From contig CACZOL010000059.1 in NCBI GenBank assembly GCA_902782705.1, forward strand, positions 1 through 6,635: 6,635 bases of DNA, in the 5' to 3' direction. The translations under genes were made by a program, and so were the position numbers. Position 1 is the first letter of the stretch. The number at the start of each line of letters is the position of its first letter. The notes beneath the pieces are model-generated. The model did no database searches and was not told the origin of the DNA. It worked only from the letters and a program-made list of their open reading frames with translations. The stretch comes from an uncultured Selenomonadaceae bacterium (GTDB lineage: Bacteria > Bacillota > Negativicutes > Selenomonadales > Selenomonadaceae). Below, one piece after another: positions 1 to 4,835 of the stretch.

Positions 1-4
1 CCAT
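1..4 (-). CDS. Start of next operon gene (only the ATG is in the window)
   Basis: Reading the minus strand, a consensus AGGAGG lies at 17-12, followed after a 7-base spacer by ATG at 4-2 and then a G. Spacing and sequence are ideal for a Shine-Dalgarno/start pair, and the position directly downstream of asd fits another gene of the same unit. In many Firmicutes asd is followed by aspartokinase (dapG) or dihydrodipicolinate synthase (dapA), so either is a reasonable expectation, but no coding sequence is visible and the product cannot be read here. The start lies just past the end of the long palindrome at 22-190. Confidence 0.45.
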
Positions 5-21
5 TTCTGTCCCTCCTATCG

Positions 22-190
22 GAAGGAATCCCTAAATAAGTCCCTTCACGCCCTTGTCGGCCCTTTTTCCGTCATGCTGCGTCAAAGAACTCTCGACGTA
101 GCACACCGGCTACGACTTCGAGTTCTTTTCCTTGCCTGACGAAAAAATCCCTCGACAAGGTCATAAATTGACTTATTCAGTGCTTCCTTC
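22..190. repeat. 169-base imperfect palindrome filling the asd downstream gap
   Basis: Nearly the whole gap after asd folds on itself about a centre near base 106. Paired blocks, read from outside in, are 22-28/184-190 (7 bp), 32-42/170-180 (10 of 11), 52-59/153-160 (8 bp), 64-68/142-146 (5 bp), 70-74/137-141 (5 bp), 84-92/120-128 (9 bp) and 97-102/109-114 (6 bp), with a six-base loop at 103-108. The blocks are separated by internal loops that are often symmetric (3x3, and 9x9 between the 8-bp and 11-bp blocks). That gives about 50 base pairs. No T-run follows the outer stem in the minus direction, so it does not look like an intrinsic terminator. The size and architecture recall ERIC-like or MITE-like intergenic palindromes. 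Whether it is repeated in the genome cannot be seen here. As RNA it would form a long hairpin ending next to the Shine-Dalgarno of the next gene. Confidence 0.8.
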
Positions 191-199
191 TTTAATACC

Positions 200-1234
200 T
201 TATTTTATCAAATTCTTTTCGATCATGTACTCCGCGATCTGGAGCGCGTTCAGAGCGGCGCCTTTGCGGATCTGGTCACCGCAAAGCCAGAAATTCAAGC
301 CATGCTCCACCGAATAATCTTTTCGAATACGGCCGACCTCGACGTCATCCTTACCGGAAGTGAAGAGCGGCATCGGATATTCCATCTCGTCAGGATTGTC
401 GTTCACGATGAGCCCCGGGAATGCGGCAAAAGCTTTCCGCGCGGCTTCTTCCGTAACTTCATCCTCAAACTCGACGTTGACCGACTCCGCATGGCTGCGA
501 TAGACAGGCACACGCACCGTCGTCGCCGTAATGCGCATATCCGGCGCAGACATGATCTTCCGCGTCTCGTCGATCATCTTCATTTCTTCTTTTGTATAGA
601 GATTTTCCTTGAAAACGTCAATCTGCGGAATCAGATTGAACGCAATCTGATAATGCTTCGCAAGGCTCGCGCCGGGCAAAATCTCCGCTTTGACCGGACG
701 ACCGTTCACGATATCGTCCACTTGCTGCTCGAGTTCCGCCATAGCCTCTTTGCCGCCGCCCGAAACCGCCTGATACGTCGAAACAACGACGCGCTTGATT
801 TTCTTCACGTCATGAAGCGGTTTCAGCGCCATGACCATGATAATCGTCGAGCAGTTCGGATTGGCGATGATGCCTTTGTGCTGCGCGATGGCCTCCGGAT
901 TGACTTCGGGTACGATCAGCGGCACATTCGGATCCATGCGGAACGTCGAAGAATTGTCGATAACCACTGCGCCGGCCTTGACTGCAGGCTCCGCAAAGGT
1001 CTTGCTTGCGGAACCCCCCGCAAACAGCGCGATTTTTACGTCCTTAAAGGAATCTTCCGTCGCTTCCTCGACGACGTACTCCTTCCCCTTGACCGTGAGC
1101 TTCGTTCCCGCCGAGCGTTTCGACGCCAAAAGTTTCAGATTGTCAAACGGGAAATCCCGCTCTTCGATAAGCTTCAAAAACTCATGCCCTACTGCGCCCG
1201 TCGCGCCGAGAATCGCCGTATTGTACTTTTTCAT
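200..1234 (-). CDS. asd: Aspartate-semialdehyde dehydrogenase
   Basis: This cytoplasmic enzyme reduces L-aspartyl-4-phosphate with NADPH to L-aspartate-4-semialdehyde, the branch point to lysine/diaminopimelate, threonine and methionine. The 344-residue product has the usual family length. Visible features are the N-terminal dinucleotide-binding loop GATGAVG (about residues 10-16), the catalytic cysteine in NPNCST (Cys128), the QAVSGGG segment (155-161) typical of the fold, and the conserved histidine in RSHAE (His248) expected to act as acid/base. The C-terminal part holds the dimerisation and substrate-binding region, ending in a helix near QIRKGAALNALQIAEYM. The ATG at 1234 is preceded by a purine-rich GGAAAGG stretch at about 1251-1245. 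dapB ends 30 bases upstream, so the two are almost certainly cotranscribed. The gene looks intact, and the product assignment is firm. Confidence 0.97.
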   Translation of the reverse strand: MKKYNTAILGATGAVGHEFLKLIEERDFPFDNLKLLASKRSAGTKLTVKGKEYVVEEATEDSFKDVKIALFAGGSASKTFAEPAVKAGAVVIDNSSTFRMDPNVPLIVPEVNPEAIAQHKGIIANPNCSTIIMVMALKPLHDVKKIKRVVVSTYQAVSGGGKEAMAELEQQVDDIVNGRPVKAEILPGASLAKHYQIAFNLIPQIDVFKENLYTKEEMKMIDETRKIMSAPDMRITATTVRVPVYRSHAESVNVEFEDEVTEEAARKAFAAFPGLIVNDNPDEMEYPMPLFTSGKDDVEVGRIRKDYSVEHGLNFWLCGDQIRKGAALNALQIAEYMIEKNLIK

Positions 1235-1264
1235 ATCGTTCTTTCCTTTCCTAAAAACAGAACC

Positions 1265-2053
1265 TTACAGCAACTTTTCGAGACCGACCACGAGGCCGGA
1301 GAGAGAACGAACTTTTTTGCACGCGAGAATAACGCCCGGCATGAAAGACTCACGATCCATCGAGTCGTGACGAATAGAAAGCGTCTGTCCCAAACCGCCG
1401 AAAATGATTTCCTGATGGGCGACGTAGCCCGGCAGACGAACGCTGTGAATATGCAGGCCGCCGACGACCGCTCCGCGCGCGCCTGGAATCGTTTCTTTTT
1501 CGTCGGGATGTCCCTGCCGCATATCTCCGCGCACCTCGCGAATCAGCTCTGCTGTCTGGAGCGCCGTACCGGAAGGCGCGTCCAGCTTATTGTCATGGTG
1601 CAGCTCGATAATCTCGACGTTCGGCATATATTTCGCCGCCTGCTTTGCCATCATCATCATCAGTACGGCGCCTATGGCAAAATTTGGAGCGATAAAGCAC
1701 GGCGTCTCGTTCTTTTTTGCAAGCGCCGATAACTGCTTTTTCGCGTCGTCAGTCAGCCCCGTCGTGCCGATGACCGGAGAAACGCCGCTTTCCAGCGCCG
1801 TAATCGCATTTTGCAGCGCCACGTCCGGCCTCGTGAAATCGACCATGACGTCGGGACGCGTCGCGTCGATGGCATCCGCGAGATGCGTCGTCACCGGAAT
1901 GCCGCAGGGTGCCTGTCCGACCAATGTTCCCGCATCTTTCTCCTCGTGAACATCCACCGCCGCAACCAGCGAAAGCTCCTCGTCGGCCAATACAGCTTTT
2001 ACCACCGACTGTCCCATGCGCCCGCAAGCGCCGTTCACCAAGACCTTAACCAT
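1265..2053 (-). CDS. dapB: 4-hydroxy-tetrahydrodipicolinate reductase
   Basis: DapB reduces 4-hydroxy-tetrahydrodipicolinate (the DapA product) with NAD(P)H to tetrahydrodipicolinate in the diaminopimelate/lysine pathway, supplying cell-wall and protein precursors. The 262-residue product starts with a Rossmann loop GACGRMG (residues 8-14). It carries VDFT (71-74) and GTTG (96-99), both lining the cofactor site, and the signature ELHHDNKLDAPSGTA (150-164). His152 and Lys156 correspond to the catalytic His159 and Lys163 of the E. coli enzyme. The tetramerisation region near VRLPGYVAHQEIIFGG is also present. I chose the ATG at 2053 because GGAGG at 2066-2062 sits 8 bases upstream. A TTG at 2068 would add five residues, but its only Shine-Dalgarno lies a single base away. 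asd follows after 30 bases. The gene appears intact. Confidence 0.96.
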   Translation of the reverse strand: MVKVLVNGACGRMGQSVVKAVLADEELSLVAAVDVHEEKDAGTLVGQAPCGIPVTTHLADAIDATRPDVMVDFTRPDVALQNAITALESGVSPVIGTTGLTDDAKKQLSALAKKNETPCFIAPNFAIGAVLMMMMAKQAAKYMPNVEIIELHHDNKLDAPSGTALQTAELIREVRGDMRQGHPDEKETIPGARGAVVGGLHIHSVRLPGYVAHQEIIFGGLGQTLSIRHDSMDRESFMPGVILACKKVRSLSGLVVGLEKLL

Positions 2054-2078
2054 GACTATTGCCTCCAACTCCTACCCT

Positions 2079-2094
2079 GAAAGCAAACGCTTTC
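2079..2094 (-). promoter_or_regulatory. Small hairpin in the dapB 5' leader
   Basis: On the minus strand GAAAGC (2094-2089) and GCTTTC (2084-2079) are perfectly complementary around a GTTT loop. This gives a 6-bp stem that ends 12 bases before the dapB GGAGG. With the promoters proposed here the leader is only about 55 to 90 nucleotides, too short for a lysine riboswitch or T-box, so any role would be modest, such as stabilising the mRNA or modulating ribosome access. A chance hairpin is possible. Confidence 0.35.
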
Positions 2095-2115
2095 CGAAAC
2101 AAAAATAACATGACT

Positions 2116-2145
2116 ATCGTACCATACCTTTCCTGTAAAAAGCAA
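2116..2145 (-). promoter_or_regulatory. Candidate sigma-70/A promoter for dapB-asd
   Basis: Read on the minus strand, TTGCTT (2145-2140) is followed after 18 bases by TACGAT (2121-2116). The bases TGG directly before the -10 supply an extended -10 (TGn). A T/A-rich stretch lies just upstream (about 2174-2152) and could act as an UP element. The -35 matches only the TTG half of the consensus and the -10 matches four of six. Transcription would start near 2109 and give a leader of about 55 bases. A 7-bp inverted repeat (2128-2134 and 2145-2151) overlaps the -35 and spacer and could be an operator. The call rests on motif matching alone. Confidence 0.45.
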
Positions 2146-2151
2146 GGAAAG
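2128..2151. repeat. 7-bp inverted repeat across the dapB promoter region
   Basis: CTTTCCT (2128-2134) and AGGAAAG (2145-2151) are exact reverse complements separated by 10 bases. The arms fall either side of the putative -35/spacer at 2145-2116. This geometry would suit a dimeric repressor operator or, in RNA starting upstream, a weak hairpin. No specific regulator is suggested by the sequence, and a chance repeat in a purine/pyrimidine-biased gap is possible. Confidence 0.35.
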
Positions 2152-2157
2152 ATTATA
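2152..2157 (-). promoter_or_regulatory. Alternative perfect -10 box upstream of dapB
   Basis: A perfect TATAAT lies at 2157-2152 on the minus strand, with transcription predicted to begin near 2145 and a leader of about 90 bases. No good -35 sits 16 to 18 bases upstream. The nearest resemblance, TTCACA, is 21 bases away, which is too far. In such an AT-rich gap the hexamer may be coincidental, so it is listed as an alternative to the promoter at 2116-2145. Confidence 0.3.
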
Positions 2158-2187
2158 AAAAGAAAAACTTTTGTATTTTGTGAAGAT

Positions 2188-2982
2188 TCATTTCAGGTGA
2201 TTCATCACTCCATACCGGACGTTGCTGTATTTTCCGCCTTCAAACTCCGTAAAACCAAGCCGCTCAAATTCAAGGCTCTTGCTGGATTCTTTCAGTACGA
2301 CGCGGCGGCGGGCCACACGCTTTGCCTCGCGAATCGCCTCCGCCGATACGGGACGCGGATCGGCAAGGAAACGCAGCGGATGTATTCCCGTGCTTTCCAT
2401 GAACGGATGACGAAACATCGGATCGAAATATACGGCGTCAAAGGAATCGTCGGCCTGCTCACGCAAAAAATCCTCGTAATCGGCGCAAATGACGTGAACG
2501 CGGCGCATAGCCGCCACCGTTGTCGGATGCTCCCCTTCGTCCGTCTGCAATCCATTTGCAATCAATAGCGCAACGACGGGATTTTTTTCGAGTGCGACGA
2601 CCTCCCCCGACTTGCCTACGCAAAAGCTCTCGACGATGGCGTCCGCCCCCATGCCGAGAGTACAGTCGAGGACGCGCGCGCCTTCCGTGACGCCGAGCGC
2701 TTTCAATAAATGGTCGCTCTCCCCATGCCGCAAATTCTTCAATCGAAGATGCGCCATGCCCGGATGAAAATAGAGCTCGCCGTCCGGCGTATCGACGACG
2801 AGCTTTTCTTTCACGACCATGACGCAGGAAACGCCGTACTGCGCACGAAGCGCGTCCAGTGACGTATTACCGCGCTCCGCGAAAGGCGCCCCGAGTTTTT
2901 TCGCCATCTCATGCGCCAGCGCAAAATGTTCGGGCTTCGCTTTATGCCCTACCGTCACGACAATCGGATTCCTGCTCTCCAT
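2188..2982 (-). CDS. RsmJ-like class I SAM-dependent methyltransferase
   Basis: The roughly 264-residue product has a Rossmann methyltransferase core. Motif I is VLDCTLGMGADA (104-115), the acidic end of strand 2 is in LEKNP (Glu132), and FDPMF (186-190) takes the place of the DPPY-type motif IV of amino-group N-methyltransferases. RRVVLK (226-231) forms a later strand. The pairing LEKNPVVALLIANGL with FDPMFRH closely recalls E. coli RsmJ (16S rRNA m2G1516 methyltransferase), and the N-terminal part with YFHPGMAH also resembles that family. The target in Firmicutes is not established, so no gene symbol is given; RNA guanine N2-methylation is an inference. Two starts compete. ATG at 2988 overlaps the mutL stop as ATGA. 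ATG at 2982, chosen here, has GAGG (2994-2991) at an 8-base spacing. An in-frame extension to 3279 is just antiphase mutL sequence. A 134-base gap separates it from dapB. Confidence 0.85.
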   Translation of the reverse strand: MESRNPIVVTVGHKAKPEHFALAHEMAKKLGAPFAERGNTSLDALRAQYGVSCVMVVKEKLVVDTPDGELYFHPGMAHLRLKNLRHGESDHLLKALGVTEGARVLDCTLGMGADAIVESFCVGKSGEVVALEKNPVVALLIANGLQTDEGEHPTTVAAMRRVHVICADYEDFLREQADDSFDAVYFDPMFRHPFMESTGIHPLRFLADPRPVSAEAIREAKRVARRRVVLKESSKSLEFERLGFTEFEGGKYSNVRYGVMNHLK

Positions 2983-2984
2983 CG

Positions 2985-4835
2985 TCATGTCCTCTTGAAC
3001 ATTTTCGCGAGCTCCGTGCCGGTGAATCGCAAAATCGTAGGCCGCCCATGCGGGCAAGTGTACGGACGTGCCGTCTCCGAAAGAGCCTCCAACAGGAGCT
3101 GCATCTGCCGAAGATTCAGCTCGTCTCCGCGCTTGATTGCCGCTTTGCAGGCGGTCATCGCGAGACAGGCGTGACGAATCTCCGCCGCTGTCGGCGCGTG
3201 CATTTCCATCAGCCAGCCGAGGATTTTCCTGAGCGTCGTCTCCGCCATATCCATAGGGATATCGGCGGGCACCGAGCAAAGGCGGAATTGATTTTCTCCG
3301 CTCTTGGCAAGGTCGAAACCGAGCTTAGACAAAAGCTCCTGCTGCCGCTCCAAAAGCTCTGACTCCTGCGTGCTGAAATCGAGAAGCAAATGCACGAGAA
3401 GCTGCTGAGACGGCATATCGTCAGCCAACGCCGAAAAACGATCATACAAGACGCGCTCGTGCGCCGCGTGCTGATCGATTATATACAGGGTGTCTCCGTC
3501 TTGCGCGATGATAAAGCATAAAGCGACCTGCCCGATCGGCACCATCGCCAAAGGCGCATCGTCCTTTGTCTCCGGCGCGTCTGCGACGAGCGGCTCCAAC
3601 TGCTGCTGTTCGTAAGAAACGCGTGATGCGCTGTTTTTTTCCGCCATCAGTTCTTTTTGCACTTCGGCGAAATTTGCCGTACCCTTCCTGTCCGCGAAAG
3701 GAACCGTCGGCACAAACGGCCTTGGCAGAGCCGACGTTTCCTGCTCTGCGGACGGTGCAAAAGAAGCAACAGAAAACGACGGCGCAGGGACGCCGTCCCG
3801 ACGCTCGGGCACGCGGGCGACGGCGGCTACCTGCTCCAAACTTTGTCCCTCGGGGCGTACAGCATCGACCACCGCCTTGTAAACGGCCTTGAAGATTCGT
3901 CCTTCATCTTCAAACTTGATTTCCGCCTTGCGCGGGTGGACATTGACGTCGACACTTCGCGCGGGAACTTCCACCACGAGCACCGCCAACGGGTACCCTG
4001 CCTTGGGAAGAAGCGAATGATAGGCGTTGTCCACAGCGCGCGCCATCGCTTTATTCTCGACGACGCGTCCGTTGACGATAAACGTCTGCCATGCACGGCT
4101 GCTTCGGAGCATGGAAGGCTTCGTCAAGAATCCCGTAATCTTTACGTCTTCATCTTTGAACGACAGCGGCAGGAGCGATTCGCCGACCGCGCCGCCGTAT
4201 ATAGCGACGATGGCATCGCGGAGCGAACCCGTCCCCGGCGTTTTGACACTGACTTTATTGTTATTGATGAGCCGAAAAGAAACGCCGGGTTCAGCCAAAG
4301 CGGCTTTTACGACGCAATCGTTGACTTTCATGCCTTCGGTGTGCGTCGTCTTCATGAATTTCTTGCGCGCGGGCGTATTGAAAAACAGATCTTCGACTTT
4401 TACGGTCGTGCCGGGAGACGCGCCCGCCTCGGAAATTTCGGGCTTTTTCCCGCCTATGATGCGAACGGAAACGCCAAGCTCATCCTCTTTACGACGCGTA
4501 ACCATGGAAAAACGTGAAACGGCGGCGATTGTCGGAAGCGCTTCTCCTCGAAAGCCCAACGTCGGCACCGTCAAGATATCTTCGCCGTTTTCGATCTTAC
4601 TCGTCGCGTGCCGCTTGACGGCAAGCTCTGCATCCTCGCGATTCATGCCGCAGCCGTTGTCTGTAACGCGCATCAGGCTCGTTCCGCCCGCCATGACTTC
4701 CGTTTCGATGACGGTTGCTCCGGCGTCGACGGCGTTTTCAATCAGTTCTTTTACAACAGACGCAGGGCGCTCGACCACTTCCCCCGCCGCGATTTTATTT
4801 ACGGTATCGTCGTCCAGAAGATGAACGATGCTCAT
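2985..4835 (-). CDS. mutL: DNA mismatch repair protein MutL (endonuclease type)
   Basis: MutL is recruited by mismatch-bound MutS and, in bacteria lacking MutH, nicks the daughter strand. The 616-residue product has an N-terminal GHKL ATPase: VVKELIENAVDAGA (27-40, Glu30 as general base, Asn34 for Mg), DNGCGM (59-64), HATSK (76-80) and GFRGEAL (94-100). A transducer domain runs to about 330, then a low-complexity Ala/Pro/Ser linker to about 430, then a C-terminal dimerisation/endonuclease domain. The metal-site motifs are present: DQHAAHE (454-460), ACKAAIK (562-568) and CPHGRP (594-599). The last acidic residue of the DQHA(X)2E(X)4E motif is Asp465 rather than Glu, a conservative change. The position of the QxxxVP clamp-binding motif reads QQLLVH (477-482), with the proline lost. 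ATG at 4835 overlaps the mutS stop (ATGA) and has AAGGAGG at 4852-4846. The protein looks functional. Confidence 0.97.
   Translation of the reverse strand: MSIVHLLDDDTVNKIAAGEVVERPASVVKELIENAVDAGATVIETEVMAGGTSLMRVTDNGCGMNREDAELAVKRHATSKIENGEDILTVPTLGFRGEALPTIAAVSRFSMVTRRKEDELGVSVRIIGGKKPEISEAGASPGTTVKVEDLFFNTPARKKFMKTTHTEGMKVNDCVVKAALAEPGVSFRLINNNKVSVKTPGTGSLRDAIVAIYGGAVGESLLPLSFKDEDVKITGFLTKPSMLRSSRAWQTFIVNGRVVENKAMARAVDNAYHSLLPKAGYPLAVLVVEVPARSVDVNVHPRKAEIKFEDEGRIFKAVYKAVVDAVRPEGQSLEQVAAVARVPERRDGVPAPSFSVASFAPSAEQETSALPRPFVPTVPFADRKGTANFAEVQKELMAEKNSASRVSYEQQQLEPLVADAPETKDDAPLAMVPIGQVALCFIIAQDGDTLYIIDQHAAHERVLYDRFSALADDMPSQQLLVHLLLDFSTQESELLERQQELLSKLGFDLAKSGENQFRLCSVPADIPMDMAETTLRKILGWLMEMHAPTAAEIRHACLAMTACKAAIKRGDELNLRQMQLLLEALSETARPYTCPHGRPTILRFTGTELAKMFKRT

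Noticed and set aside
22..190. Intrinsic transcription terminator after asd.
   Set aside because: The stem is far longer than a terminator stem, is interrupted by many loops, and is not followed by a T-run in the transcribed direction. The T-run at 147-142 on the minus strand lies inside the stem.
302..1732. A 476-codon open frame on the plus strand across asd and dapB.
   Set aside because: It lies wholly antisense to two firmly identified genes, is dominated by Arg, His and Asp residues, has no recognisable domain, and crosses the dapB/asd junction. It is a reading-frame shadow of GC-biased coding sequence.
2054..2068. A TTG start for dapB five codons upstream of the ATG at 2053.
   Set aside because: The AGGAG before this TTG is only one base away, while the ATG at 2053 has GGAGG at an 8-base spacing and begins directly at the family N-terminus.
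2054..2187. Lysine riboswitch (L box) or T-box ahead of dapB.
   Set aside because: The whole gap is 134 bases and the predicted leader is about 55 to 90, shorter than these elements, and none of their conserved boxes is visible.
2983..3279. N-terminal extension of the methyltransferase frame to an upstream start at 3279.
   Set aside because: The extra residues are antiphase translation of the conserved mutL C-terminus (including CPHGRP), are low in complexity and have no family similarity. The starts at 2988/2982 fit the domain boundary.
3657..4517. A 286-codon plus-strand open frame inside mutL, and a similar one at 4027-4824.
   Set aside because: Both are antisense to conserved mutL domains, have biased composition and lack motifs.
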